A stretch of 64,000 nt of DNA from contig CAZGMJ010000023.1 in NCBI GenBank assembly GCA_964526785.1, forward strand, positions 10,384 through 74,383, given 5' to 3'. This document shows, piece after piece, positions 24,460 through 33,596 of the stretch. The position numbers were made by a program, and so were the translations under genes. Position 1 is the stretch's first letter. Each line of letters begins with the position of its first letter. This DNA is from CAZGMJ01 sp964526785 (lineage in GTDB: Bacteria; Planctomycetota; Phycisphaerae; Sedimentisphaerales; Anaerobacaceae). Below the pieces are notes generated by a model. That model saw only the letters and a list, made by a program, of their open reading frames with translations, was not told where the DNA came from and did no database searches.

Positions 24460-25077
24460 ATGAAAAGCAAGACAGCAGTCGCAACCGTGCTGATCCTGGG
24501 CGTGCTCGTACAGGCGAACGGGGCATGCGCCGGTTCGATCTGGGCCAAACGGCCGACGGACATGAGGCAACCATACGCAGATGATGTGGCGCGTCGCATC
24601 GGCGATATCCTGACAGTCCAGATCACCGAAGACAGCAAAGTGGACAACAAGGCCAAACGCGATCTGACGAAGGAGACGGATCGATCGACGGACTTCAACG
24701 GTCAGTTGAACATCGATCATGTCCTTCCGAGCATTCCCGGTTTCACGATGGAAGCCTCATCCAGCAACGAACTGAAGGCGAAGGCGGACTTCAAGGATGA
24801 ACGGAGTTTCGTCGATCGGATTACCGTGGTGGTGGTGGACATCCTGCCGAACGGCAATCTGGTTGTGCTTGGCACGCGGGATCGCAACATTGCCGGCGAC
24901 ATACAGACGATCGAAGTAAGCGGGATCGTACGACCGAGCGACGTTTCGTTCGACAATACGGTCAAGAGCGAACAGATTGCGAATTTCCGTATTGTAACCA
25001 AGAACGGCGGAGTTTCGGAGCCGTATACCCGGCCGGGCTGGTTGGGCAAAGTGTTCGATTTTATCTGGCCGTTCTGA
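24460..25077 (+). CDS. flgH: flagellar L-ring protein FlgH
   Basis: 205 residues. It has the FlgH core (GSIWAKRPTDMRQPYADDVARRIGDILTVQITEDSKVDNKAKRDLTKET, then VVVVDILPNGNLVVLGTRDRNIAGDIQTIEVSGIVRPSDVSFDNTVKSEQIANFRI). The signal peptide ends VQANGACAGSIW. The only Cys (23) has no lipobox Leu at -3, and ACA before GSIW fits signal peptidase I, so this FlgH may not be lipidated. It forms the outer-membrane ring around the rod. GGAG precedes the ATG. Confidence 0.95.
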   Translation: MKSKTAVATVLILGVLVQANGACAGSIWAKRPTDMRQPYADDVARRIGDILTVQITEDSKVDNKAKRDLTKETDRSTDFNGQLNIDHVLPSIPGFTMEASSSNELKAKADFKDERSFVDRITVVVVDILPNGNLVVLGTRDRNIAGDIQTIEVSGIVRPSDVSFDNTVKSEQIANFRIVTKNGGVSEPYTRPGWLGKVFDFIWPF

Positions 25078-25091
25078 TTGAGGATTCTGTA

Positions 25092-26222
25092 ATGTCTATT
25101 CGAGAACATCGACATACGGGAATACGGCCGGGACTGATCCTTCTGATAGCGCTGTCGATTCTGTCTGTGGCGACGGCCGAGCGGATCAAGGACATCGCGG
25201 ATATTCAGGGGATGCGCGGCAACCCGCTGACCGGCATCGGACTGATCGTGGGGCTGGCCGATACCGGGGACAAGACGCTTCCATCGCAGCAGATGCTGAC
25301 GAATCTCTATCGCGACTTCGAAGTGGTCGTTAATCCGAGCGACCTCACCGGGGGCAACGTCGCCGTTGTGATGGTCACAGGCGATCTCGGCGCCTTCGCG
25401 CAGGAAGGGTCGCGTCTTGACGTGGATGTTTCTTCGATCGGCGACGCCGAGAGTCTCCAGGGCGGCATTCTTCTGCCCACGCCCCTGCGGGGCCTCGACG
25501 GACAGGTTTACGCCGTAGCCCGCGGAGCGGTCTTCATCGGTGGATGGTCTGTAGCGGGCAAACAGGCGTCGATAAGCAAGAACCATCCGACGGTCGGACG
25601 CATTCCGGGAGGGGCACATGTCGAACAGGAGGAGAAAGCCAATATCATCGAGACGATCGGCAATTTGCGGTATATCAGGTTGAATCTGCGCAACAGTGAC
25701 TTCACAACCGCCGAGAACATCGGCAGTGCCATTAATGACGTTTATCCGGACTGCGCGACCGTGCTCGACGGCGGGACGATACAGATTCTGGTTCCGGAAC
25801 AGATCGACGAGGGGCACATTGCCAGTTTCATCCAAAGCATCACGATGCTGGATGTTGAAGTGGACACGCCCGCCGTGGTGGTGATTAACGAACGTACCGG
25901 TACGATCGTCGTCGGCAAGACGGTCGGTATATCGGAAGTTGCAATATCGCAGGGGGGGCTGGTAGTCAAGGTGAAGGAAACGCAGAGTGTCTCGCAGCCG
26001 AGCACGCCCTTTACCGAAGGCGCAACGACGGAGAAAGTGCCCGAAACATTGATCGGTGTGGAAGAGAAGCAGGGCTATCTGGTGCCCGTTCCGGAGGTCA
26101 TTACGGTTTCGGATCTGGCCAAGGCGCTGAACGCAATAGGTGCGACACCGCGTGACCTGATCGCAATATTCAACGCATTGAAGATGGCGGGCGCTCTCCA
26201 GGCCCGTCTGGAGATTATGTAG
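25092..26222 (+). CDS. flgI: flagellar P-ring protein FlgI
   Basis: 376 residues. A signal peptide (PGLILLIALSILSVATA) is followed by ERIKDIADIQGMRGNPLTGIGLIVGLADTGD, the FlgI start. The family pattern continues to the end (EVITVSDLAKALNAIGATPRDLIAIFNALKMAGALQARLEIM). FlgI forms the periplasmic P-ring bushing. Together with flgH this shows a Gram-negative flagellum with an outer membrane and a peptidoglycan bushing. Confidence 0.97.
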   Translation: MSIREHRHTGIRPGLILLIALSILSVATAERIKDIADIQGMRGNPLTGIGLIVGLADTGDKTLPSQQMLTNLYRDFEVVVNPSDLTGGNVAVVMVTGDLGAFAQEGSRLDVDVSSIGDAESLQGGILLPTPLRGLDGQVYAVARGAVFIGGWSVAGKQASISKNHPTVGRIPGGAHVEQEEKANIIETIGNLRYIRLNLRNSDFTTAENIGSAINDVYPDCATVLDGGTIQILVPEQIDEGHIASFIQSITMLDVEVDTPAVVVINERTGTIVVGKTVGISEVAISQGGLVVKVKETQSVSQPSTPFTEGATTEKVPETLIGVEEKQGYLVPVPEVITVSDLAKALNAIGATPRDLIAIFNALKMAGALQARLEIM

Positions 26223-26230
26223 GATTCGAT

Positions 26231-26566
26231 ATGATTGGCAGCAGTCTTATTCTTAACAACGATGTGGCTCGGCCGAGTGTACTGCCTGATGTGGATGCTG
26301 CGAAGGAGGCTTCACCGCTCAAACAGCAACAGGCCGCGAAGGATTTCGAGTCGGTATTTATCGAGCGGCTTTTCAGTGCGATGCAGAGCACCGTCCAGGA
26401 CTGGGGTCTCGAGAAGGACGGCACATCCAAGCAGATGGACGGTATTTTCTGGTCGTATCTGGCGCGGGGCGTCGCCGATCAGGGCGGCTTTGGATTGTGG
26501 AAGGACATAAGTGGATCATTGGATCGGCCGGAAGCAGCGACCAAAGCCGCCGGTCCGAGTGGGTAG
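26231..26566 (+). CDS. flgJ: rod-binding protein FlgJ, N-terminal domain only
   Basis: 111 residues. The rod-binding domain is present (PLKQQQAAKDFESVFIERLFSAMQSTV...GTSKQMDGIFWSYLARGVADQGGFGLWKDI). The C-terminal muramidase domain of enterobacterial FlgJ (about 313 residues) is absent, as in alpha-, delta- and epsilonproteobacterial short forms. Such bacteria need a separate lytic enzyme, which is not in this window. It starts nine bases after the flgI stop. Confidence 0.92.
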   Translation: MIGSSLILNNDVARPSVLPDVDAAKEASPLKQQQAAKDFESVFIERLFSAMQSTVQDWGLEKDGTSKQMDGIFWSYLARGVADQGGFGLWKDISGSLDRPEAATKAAGPSG

Positions 26567-26578
26567 GAGGAAATACAA

Positions 26579-27094
26579 TTGGCAGATGCGGCTCTGGAAT
26601 CGCTTATCAGCGAACTGATGAACGTCCTCGATGCGGACATCGAGTGCCTGCAGGACGGCTTGTCCATATTGGATGAGATGCGGTCGCTGGTTGTCAAACG
26701 CGATGAGGCAGCTCTTCGCAGGATGCTGGAGAGGATCAGGTTGGGCCCGGGCGGACAAGACGACAATGCAGCGCGGCGGACGGCCGTTCGCAGTCAGATC
26801 GCCGCCCTGCTGGGATGGCGCCAGAGCGATGTCACGCTGACTCGACTGATGGAAACGGCTCCGGCCATGTGGCGCAGCGCGGTCGCAGAGAAACGAGAAA
26901 GGCTTATAGCCCTGACCGGGGCAATGCAGCGCGAATACTCCAGAACCGCACTGCTTCTGTCGGAATGCTCCCGCTTCAATCGTGTACTGCTCAGGCGTAT
27001 TCTTGAATTGGGCGGAGTCGCGACGTCCACGTATACAGCGCAAGGCGTGGCGAAGCCGCAGGCGCAGGCCGCCTTTATGAACATGCAGTTCTAA
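26579..27094 (+). CDS. flgN: FlgN family export chaperone
   Basis: 171 residues from TTG at 26579, supported by AGGAGG nine bases upstream. It is all-helical: LISELMNVLDADIECLQDGLSILDEMRSLVVKRDEAALRRMLERI is the FlgN-type first helix pair. The C-terminus ends in a short hydrophobic tail (QAQAAFMNMQF). FlgN binds the hook-filament junction proteins FlgK and FlgL and brings them to the export gate. Both client genes follow immediately. Confidence 0.8.
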   Translation: MADAALESLISELMNVLDADIECLQDGLSILDEMRSLVVKRDEAALRRMLERIRLGPGGQDDNAARRTAVRSQIAALLGWRQSDVTLTRLMETAPAMWRSAVAEKRERLIALTGAMQREYSRTALLLSECSRFNRVLLRRILELGGVATSTYTAQGVAKPQAQAAFMNMQF

Positions 27095-27124
27095 TCGCGG
27101 TGCAATTATCACCAAGGCAAAGTA

Positions 27125-29089
27125 ATGTCCAACTATCATATTGGCATAGGTGCACTTGACGCAGTCCAGAAGGCGCTGGACGTGGTTGGCAACAACATCG
27201 CCAACGCAGCCACCGAGGGCTACCACAAGCAGCGCATCGATTTGCGCCCGGCTCCTTCCATGAATGCGGGCACAATCGTTTTTGGCACCGGCGTCAAGGT
27301 AGCAGACGTTACCAGGCTGGTTGACCGGCTTATGGAGGAAGAGCTGCTGCGCCAGCGATCATTGCTCGAGCATTCGGACACGGAAGTTTCGATACTCAAG
27401 ACGATAGAGAGCGTTCTCGGAGAGATGTCTACCGAGGCCGGCGGGCTGAACGCCGCCATGGATGCTTTCTTTAATGCGCTGCAGGATTTGAGCGCACATC
27501 CGAGGGACCCGGTCTATCAGCATCAAGTCGTGAACGAGGCGGATTCGATGGCCGGACAGTTTCGTACCGTGGGCGAATACCTGACGGCACTGGAAACCGA
27601 GATCCGCATGGAAGCAGACAACGTGGCGGATGCGATCAATAGCCTGTCGTCGCAGATCGCACAACTCAATGATGATATAGAGCGGGTTGAAGTCCTTGGT
27701 GGAACGGCCAACAGCATGCGGGACGAGCGAGATCAGTTGATTACCGACCTTGGGAAAAAGGTCCGGGTGGAAACGATTCAACGGGATTTCGGAGTCGTGG
27801 ACGTCTCCATCAGCGGAATGCCGCTGATTATGGGCAGTTCAACGGTCAGCATGACGGCCGGTTACGACGACAGCGGCGATCTGGGCCTGGCGGCCACGGG
27901 AAGTTCGAACTATCTGACGCAGATAGACGGCGGACGAATGGGCGGTTTGCTGTCTTTGAGAAACGACTTGATCGATGACCTGCATGACGATCTGGATTCA
28001 CTTGCGGCGGCGATCATCGATCAGATCAACCAGTTGCACGTGCAGGGAGTGGGTTCCTCGGGATCGTTTACGTCTTTGAGCGGACGGACGATGACGAGCG
28101 AGACGCTGAGCGATTGGGGTTCGTCCGTGGCGGACGGCAGTTTCTTCGTTCGGCTGACGAATACGAACACGGGTACGGTGAGCCGTCATGAAATCCAGAT
28201 TGACGCCTCCGCCGACACGCTGACGACTGTTGCTGCGGATCTATCGGCGATCAGCGGCCTCAGTGCGTCGGTAACGGCATCGAAGTTGAACATCCTGGCC
28301 GATACGAATTACCAGTTCGACTTCCTTCCAAGCGTTCTGTCCTCGCCCACAGCGAGCAATCTCAACGGTTCATCACCACCGACGGTCGGCGTTTCCGGCA
28401 TATACACGGGCAGTTCGAATCAGACGCTGACATTTACCGTCTCCGGGACCGGTTCGGTCGGAAACGGGACGCTGCAGTTGTCGGTCACAGACGGCGATGG
28501 AGATACGCTTGCGACGCTCGGGGTGGGTTCCGGGTATGCGGCGGGGGACGAACTGGCGGTCGGCAACGGTGTGAAGATTACGTTAAGCCGGGGCGATCTG
28601 GTTTCCGGCGATACGTTCGAGGTGGATGTGTACGGGGACACCGATACATCCGGTTTTCTGTCGGCCGCCGGCCTCAATGCCCTGTTTAGTGGAAGCCATG
28701 CGGAGGACATTGCCGTATGCACCGATATAGTGCAGAGTCCGAGTCGCGTGGCTGCGGCGCTTGGCTCGGACATGACCGACAACACAAACGCGTCGCGCAT
28801 GGCCGAGTTGCGGAGCCAGACACTTACCGCTTTGGGTTCGCTGACGTGCGGCGACTATTATCGGCAGGTCATCACCGATCTGGGCCAGCAGGTGTCGCTC
28901 AAGCAGATGCGACAGGACAATATCGAGGCCGTGGTGCAGAATCTTTCGGATCATCAGAGTGATATGAGCGGAGTGGACATCAATGAGGAAGCCGCTCAAC
29001 TACTCGTATTCGAGCAGATGTTTCAATCGATTGCGAAGTATCTGTCGACGGTACGTGGGACGATGGCACAGGTCATGGAAATCATATAG
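27125..29089 (+). CDS. flgK: hook-filament junction protein FlgK
   Basis: 654 residues, longer than the enterobacterial 547. The N-terminus (IGIGALDAVQKALDVVGNNIANAATEGYHKQRIDLRPAP) and C-terminus (SGVDINEEAAQLLVFEQMFQSIAKYLSTVRGTMAQVMEII) are canonical HAP1 ends. The variable middle (about 300-530) is Gly/Ser/Thr-rich beta sequence with a segment FFVRLTNTNTGTVSRHEIQIDASADTLTTVAADLSAISGL. FlgK joins hook to filament. It follows its putative chaperone gene flgN after 30 bases. Confidence 0.95.
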   Translation: MSNYHIGIGALDAVQKALDVVGNNIANAATEGYHKQRIDLRPAPSMNAGTIVFGTGVKVADVTRLVDRLMEEELLRQRSLLEHSDTEVSILKTIESVLGEMSTEAGGLNAAMDAFFNALQDLSAHPRDPVYQHQVVNEADSMAGQFRTVGEYLTALETEIRMEADNVADAINSLSSQIAQLNDDIERVEVLGGTANSMRDERDQLITDLGKKVRVETIQRDFGVVDVSISGMPLIMGSSTVSMTAGYDDSGDLGLAATGSSNYLTQIDGGRMGGLLSLRNDLIDDLHDDLDSLAAAIIDQINQLHVQGVGSSGSFTSLSGRTMTSETLSDWGSSVADGSFFVRLTNTNTGTVSRHEIQIDASADTLTTVAADLSAISGLSASVTASKLNILADTNYQFDFLPSVLSSPTASNLNGSSPPTVGVSGIYTGSSNQTLTFTVSGTGSVGNGTLQLSVTDGDGDTLATLGVGSGYAAGDELAVGNGVKITLSRGDLVSGDTFEVDVYGDTDTSGFLSAAGLNALFSGSHAEDIAVCTDIVQSPSRVAAALGSDMTDNTNASRMAELRSQTLTALGSLTCGDYYRQVITDLGQQVSLKQMRQDNIEAVVQNLSDHQSDMSGVDINEEAAQLLVFEQMFQSIAKYLSTVRGTMAQVMEII

Positions 29090-29107
29090 CAGTTTGGAGC
29101 AAGACGC

Positions 29108-30292
29108 ATGGGTGGAACCCTGAACAACGTGCATAACAATGTCAGTTATGCACTGCACCTGCACTCGGAAGCTATGATGAAGCTTCAGGAGCAGGCGTCA
29201 ACCGGTTCTCGCATCAACCGGCCGTCGGATGGGCCGTCGACCGCATACCGCGTCATGGGGCTGGATTCTCAGGGCAGGTCGCTCAGCAACTACGTGGAGA
29301 CCATCGAGCAGTCTTCGGACATGATGGAAATGGGGCTCTCGGTGGTGGAGAGCATGATATCCTCTGTTGCGGATGCGAAAGTCAATCTTACGCAGATTGT
29401 CGGCGGTATCTACGGCCAGCAGGGCAGGGACCGTATCGCCGATGGAATCGACGACATCCTGGAGCAGATGGTGTCTCTGGCCAATACACGGCACATGAAC
29501 GAATACCTATTCGGCGGGGCGAATTCGGGGACATTGCCCTATTCGGTGACGCGTACAAACGGGAAGATTACCGGTGTTACGTATCAGGGCAGCGGTGAGG
29601 ACCGGCAGGTCGAGATGGCGCCGGGCGTTGAATCATCCGCCCTGCAGGTGGGACGGGACATCTTTCATCTCGACGATCGCGGGACGCCGGCGTTCTTCGG
29701 CGATACGGGCGCGGCGGTCGGTACGGGCACCGCGAGTGTTAAGGGCGACACCTGGCTTACAGTGACGCACGACGGCAGCAATTATAAGCTCTCTATCGAC
29801 GACGGGGCGAGCACCGTCACCGTGCCGAGTTCGGGGGACGTAAGCAATATCGCTGTGACCAACGGCAGTGGGGAGGTCCTTTACGTCGATGCGACCAATA
29901 TCAGCAGCACGGGTGTGGATTTGGTGAGCATTTCGGGCACGCATGATCTGTTCGGCGTTCTTATTACCGCACGGGATGTACTGCGTAATGACAGAGGATT
30001 GCCCGAGAATCAGCTTGATGAAATTCGAACCAACGTGATCAGTTCGCTGGAGGAGGTTCGGTCTCATCTTGTGGACAAGTCCGTGGTCATGGGCTCTCGG
30101 ATCGGCTTCATGGCGAAACTCAAGGAGAGCGTTGAGAATATGAAGGCCGGTACGGAGGATGAGGCCGCGATGCTGGAGGAGGCTGACATAACGCAGATCG
30201 CCATCGATTTGTCCGAGCGGCAGTTGCTGTATCAGATGTCTCTGTCGGCTGCAGGCAGGATCATGTCGATGTCTTTGCTGGATTTCATTTAG
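29108..30292 (+). CDS. flgL: hook-filament junction protein FlgL
   Basis: 394 residues. The flagellin-like N-terminus (NNVSYALHLHSEAMMKLQEQASTGSRINRPSDGPSTAYRVMGLDSQ) and C-terminus (DITQIAIDLSERQLLYQMSLSAAGRIMSMSLLDFI) match FlgL. The middle (YLFGGANSGTLPYSV, then a Thr/Ser/Gly-rich domain about 210-285) is of ordinary FlgL type. It is the last gene of the hook operon; a 220-base gap follows. Confidence 0.94.
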   Translation: MGGTLNNVHNNVSYALHLHSEAMMKLQEQASTGSRINRPSDGPSTAYRVMGLDSQGRSLSNYVETIEQSSDMMEMGLSVVESMISSVADAKVNLTQIVGGIYGQQGRDRIADGIDDILEQMVSLANTRHMNEYLFGGANSGTLPYSVTRTNGKITGVTYQGSGEDRQVEMAPGVESSALQVGRDIFHLDDRGTPAFFGDTGAAVGTGTASVKGDTWLTVTHDGSNYKLSIDDGASTVTVPSSGDVSNIAVTNGSGEVLYVDATNISSTGVDLVSISGTHDLFGVLITARDVLRNDRGLPENQLDEIRTNVISSLEEVRSHLVDKSVVMGSRIGFMAKLKESVENMKAGTEDEAAMLEEADITQIAIDLSERQLLYQMSLSAAGRIMSMSLLDFI

Positions 30293-30358
30293 GCGGCTGT
30301 CGCATTCGAGGCATTTTGGCCGTATGTCAGCCGTCGGCATACTGTGGGATGCAGATGT

Positions 30359-30375
30359 CAAATATTTGTACAAAT
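30359..30375. promoter_or_regulatory. overlapping palindromes in the flgL-glycosyltransferase gap
   Basis: CAAATATTTG (30359-30368) and ATTTGTACAAAT (30364-30375) are perfect, overlapping palindromes in an otherwise GC-richer gap (30293-30512). They could be a repressor or activator site for the glycosyltransferase-fliD run starting at 30513. A weak sigma54-like element TGGCATG-GGAT-TTGTG lies at 30424-30439, with GT instead of GC at -12. Nothing else is recognised in the gap. Confidence 0.4.
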
Positions 30376-30512
30376 CCGAGTCATTGGATTGCTCTGGATG
30401 GCCATAAGAAGCGGCAGGAGGCATGGCATGGGATTTGTGGAATGGTAATTCGGCAGCGCTCGGCGAACGGCCGGGTCGCCGCTTTGTTTTCAGGTAACAG
30501 GGAGTACGCAAT

Positions 30513-31991
30513 ATGACAATGCATACCGATTCGGATCGTTATCGGCAGGGATTGCTGCTTGCCGAGGCGGGCAGACATGCTGAGGCTCTGGAACTCATTC
30601 GGGAGTACCTCCAGGCGAATCCCGAGAATGCAGAAGCTTTGAACGACGTCGGAGCCATCCTGCACTGTCTCGGCCGTATGGATGAAGCCATCGATTGTCT
30701 GGAGCGGGCTCGAGGGCTTCAGCCGGACTCGGTGCAGATCGTGTGGAATTTGTGCGAGGCCTACCTCGCGGCGGCGAGACCGAAGGAGGCGGTCCGCTTA
30801 TTCAAAGACATGCAGCGGCTGGGCATTCTCAACGCTGATATTCTGAACCGTACAGCGAATGTCTTTTTGCAGCAGAACGAAAAGGGCAATGCGGTGGAGA
30901 TGCTCCTGGGTTCGCTCGATATGTCTCCCGAGCAGAGCGTTTTGCACCCGATGCTGAAAGTTATCCGTTCCAAACGGCCCAAGGTGGCCTTCTTCTGCGG
31001 GGCGGACGGTACGACGTTTCTGAATGATATCGTTAGATTCATAAGTCAGCGGTATGAGACGCGGGTCTTTGAGGGTAAGACGGAAGCCGAACTGCGCGAG
31101 TTGATGCAATGGTGCGATATTGCGTGGTTCGAATGGTGCACGAATCTTGCCGCGGCCGCTTCAGAGATTGGCGCTTGCTGCAAGCGGATCGTTCGTTTGC
31201 ACCGTTACGAGGCGTACGAGAAATGGCCGCAGCAGATGAACTGGAATAATGTCGACGTACTCGTGACGGTAGGCAACGATGCGACAATACATGCGCTGAG
31301 GCAGAAGGTGCCCACCATCGAGCACCAAACATCTATTGAAGTTGTTCCGAACGGTGTGGATCTGACCAAATTCACACGGCGAGAGCGGCCGCGAGGGAAG
31401 AACCTCGCTTTCGTTGCGAATCTGAGAATGGTCAAGAATCCCGCGTTTGTGCTTCAATGCATGCAGAAGCTGCACTACATCGATCCGGAGTATCGCTTGC
31501 ACCTGGCCGGTTCGTTTCAGGACGAGGTACTTGAGGCGTATTTGCGTCAAATGGTCGATGCGCTCGATCTGGCAGGCTGCGTGTCATTCGACGGGTGGCA
31601 GTCGGATGTCAATGCGTGGCTGCAGGACAAGGATTTTATCGTTTCGACCTCCATCTGTGAGGGCCATCCGGTCGGAATTCTCGAGGGTATGGCGTGCGGC
31701 CTCAAGCCGGTCATTCACAACTTCCTCGGGGCGAGGGATATCTTCCCCGAAGAATTCATCTTCAACATCGCCGAGCAGTTCTGCGAACAGGTGCTTTCAC
31801 CATGTTATGAACCCGATCGGTATCGCAGATTCGTGGAGGATCGCTATTCCCTGGCCGGTCAACTGCGAAATGTTTACACCATTTTCGAGCGGCTGGAGAG
31901 TCAGGTGGGTTCGCCGGTTACACAGCCTGGCATGAGTATTGATTCAATCGGCGGCAAACGTGTCCCGGCCGGGCATGTCGGAGTGATGTGA
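30513..31991 (+). CDS. TPR-fused glycosyltransferase, GT4-like
   Basis: 492 residues. Residues 1-130 hold about three TPRs (RYRQGLLLAEAGRHAEALELIREYLQANPENAEALNDVGAILHCLGRMDEAIDCLERARGLQPDS). Residues 150-460 are a GT-B fold glycosyltransferase: IEVVPNGVDLTKF, NLAFVANLRMVKNPAFVLQCM, and EGHPVGILEGMACGLKPVI, which keeps the E-x7-E motif. The nucleotide-sugar donor cannot be told. It sits between flgL and fliD with other transferases, so modification of a flagellar protein is likely; the TPRs may dock the acceptor. Confidence 0.85.
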   Translation: MTMHTDSDRYRQGLLLAEAGRHAEALELIREYLQANPENAEALNDVGAILHCLGRMDEAIDCLERARGLQPDSVQIVWNLCEAYLAAARPKEAVRLFKDMQRLGILNADILNRTANVFLQQNEKGNAVEMLLGSLDMSPEQSVLHPMLKVIRSKRPKVAFFCGADGTTFLNDIVRFISQRYETRVFEGKTEAELRELMQWCDIAWFEWCTNLAAAASEIGACCKRIVRLHRYEAYEKWPQQMNWNNVDVLVTVGNDATIHALRQKVPTIEHQTSIEVVPNGVDLTKFTRRERPRGKNLAFVANLRMVKNPAFVLQCMQKLHYIDPEYRLHLAGSFQDEVLEAYLRQMVDALDLAGCVSFDGWQSDVNAWLQDKDFIVSTSICEGHPVGILEGMACGLKPVIHNFLGARDIFPEEFIFNIAEQFCEQVLSPCYEPDRYRRFVEDRYSLAGQLRNVYTIFERLESQVGSPVTQPGMSIDSIGGKRVPAGHVGVM

Positions 31992-32027
31992 CAAGCGTCC
32001 GTTCGCCAGACGTTGGAGGCCCTCTTA

Positions 32028-33596
32028 ATGTATGACCGCACGCAGAACCAGTCAGGGCCATTGGTGAGTGTGATCATTCCGACTTTCAACAGAGCCCGCA
32101 CGCTCGGTGCTGCGCTGGGCAGCGCCCTGCGCCAGACGTACTCGAATATCGAAGTGCTGGTCGTCAGGGACGGCGGCGAGGAGGTCGAATCGGTTGTTCA
32201 TTCTTTCGACGATTCGCGGGTCGTCTTTATTGACAGGGACGTAAATCGGGGCAAGGCATTCTCGCTTAATGAAGCGCTGGAGCGGGCCGGAGGACGGTAT
32301 ATCGCGTATCTTGACGACGACGATATATGGTATCCCAATCATGTCGAGGTGCTGGTTAACTGCCTTGAAAGCCGGCCGGATTGTCGGCTGGCGTACAGCG
32401 ATTTGTACAGGACGTATTGTCGCGTACAGCCGGACGGCCGGAGAGTGGTCTTGAGCAAGGTTCTTGAAGTCAGCAGGGACTTCGACCGGTTCGTCATGCT
32501 CTATTTCAATCATACGCTGCATGTGAGTTTGATGCACGATGCTGCATTGCTCGACCGCACGGGGTTCTACAATGAGGATCTTGATGTTCTCATAGACTGG
32601 GATTTTACGAGGCGGGCGTGTTTCTACACGGACTTCTGCCATGTGCACGATATCACAGGCGAATACTACAGTCCTGTTGACCGAGCGGATCGACTTTCGG
32701 TGATTCATCGGCGCTGTCCGGAAGATTATTTGCGGCACGTGCTTCAAATAAGAACGGCGCGGCCGCCCAAACCATGGCCGAAGATGGGTGATGTATCGAT
32801 TATCCTCGATGCAGCCGGACTGGATGCGGCTACCAAGCAAACGCTGTTGTCGATCTGGCGACACACCTTCTATCCGTACAAGCTGTACCTGCCACTTTGC
32901 GAAGGTGAGGCCGGCGGGCTGAATATAGAAATGCCCAATGTAGCGATTGTACCGGTGCAAGCAAAGGAGCCTGCCGCGACGCGAATCAATCGATCTCTTG
33001 CGGTCTGTGAAGGTGATTACGCTGCCGTCGTCCCGGCCGGTTTTCCGGTAGCGGACTTGTGGCTGGAGGATTCACTGTACGCTCTCGTGGAATTACAGGC
33101 GGACTGCGGAGCCCTCATACTGGAAGGTTCTACGGAGCAATGCTGGGCATGTGTCGCTGGTACGCAGTTGCTTCGGGGGGTGCGCGAGAACCATCCAAAT
33201 CTATCGGTTCGGGACAGTCTGGCCGCTGCCGGGACGCCGGCCCGGCGGGTCCAAGCTGAAGAAATACCCTTTCAACTGGATCAGTCGCTGGCCCAGGCGA
33301 GACTGGCCAGAGACCGTCAGAACTGGCGGCAGGCTGCGGACATACTGGAATATGCAGCAGGGCGTTACGACAACAGCCTGTGGTTGAGGTCTCTTGCGGC
33401 TGAAGACCGGTTCAAAGCCGGTGACTACGGGCGATGCGCGGAGTTATGCGGCCATGTGAACGCGAAAAGGCCGACCGTCGAGACGCTGCTGCTGGAAGCA
33501 CGGCTGCGGAGAACAAACGAGAATACGGACGGGGCCATCGCATTGCTCCGCCGGGCAACCCAAATACTTGAAGGAACTGAATCGGCATGGACATGA
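32028..33596 (+). CDS. glycosyltransferase family 2 with C-terminal extension
   Basis: 522 residues from ATG at 32028, chosen because TTGGAGG lies just upstream. The GT2 domain is at about 10-240: LVSVIIPTFNRARTLGAALGSALRQTYSNIEVLVVRDGG and the metal-binding YLDDDDIW. Residues 255-390 resemble a second, degenerate GT-A half (DVSIILDAAGLDAATKQTLLSIWRHTFYPYKLYLPL). The last 110 residues are TPR-like helices. It overlaps the next TPR gene by ten bases. It is probably part of a flagellar glycosylation set; donor and acceptor unknown. Confidence 0.85.
   Translation: MYDRTQNQSGPLVSVIIPTFNRARTLGAALGSALRQTYSNIEVLVVRDGGEEVESVVHSFDDSRVVFIDRDVNRGKAFSLNEALERAGGRYIAYLDDDDIWYPNHVEVLVNCLESRPDCRLAYSDLYRTYCRVQPDGRRVVLSKVLEVSRDFDRFVMLYFNHTLHVSLMHDAALLDRTGFYNEDLDVLIDWDFTRRACFYTDFCHVHDITGEYYSPVDRADRLSVIHRRCPEDYLRHVLQIRTARPPKPWPKMGDVSIILDAAGLDAATKQTLLSIWRHTFYPYKLYLPLCEGEAGGLNIEMPNVAIVPVQAKEPAATRINRSLAVCEGDYAAVVPAGFPVADLWLEDSLYALVELQADCGALILEGSTEQCWACVAGTQLLRGVRENHPNLSVRDSLAAAGTPARRVQAEEIPFQLDQSLAQARLARDRQNWRQAADILEYAAGRYDNSLWLRSLAAEDRFKAGDYGRCAELCGHVNAKRPTVETLLLEARLRRTNENTDGAIALLRRATQILEGTESAWT

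Noticed and set aside
32052..32960. Minus-strand frame of 302 codons opposite the GT2 gene at 32028
   Set aside because: Antisense to a canonical GT2 domain; composition (Arg, His, Ile-rich) is that of a shadow frame.
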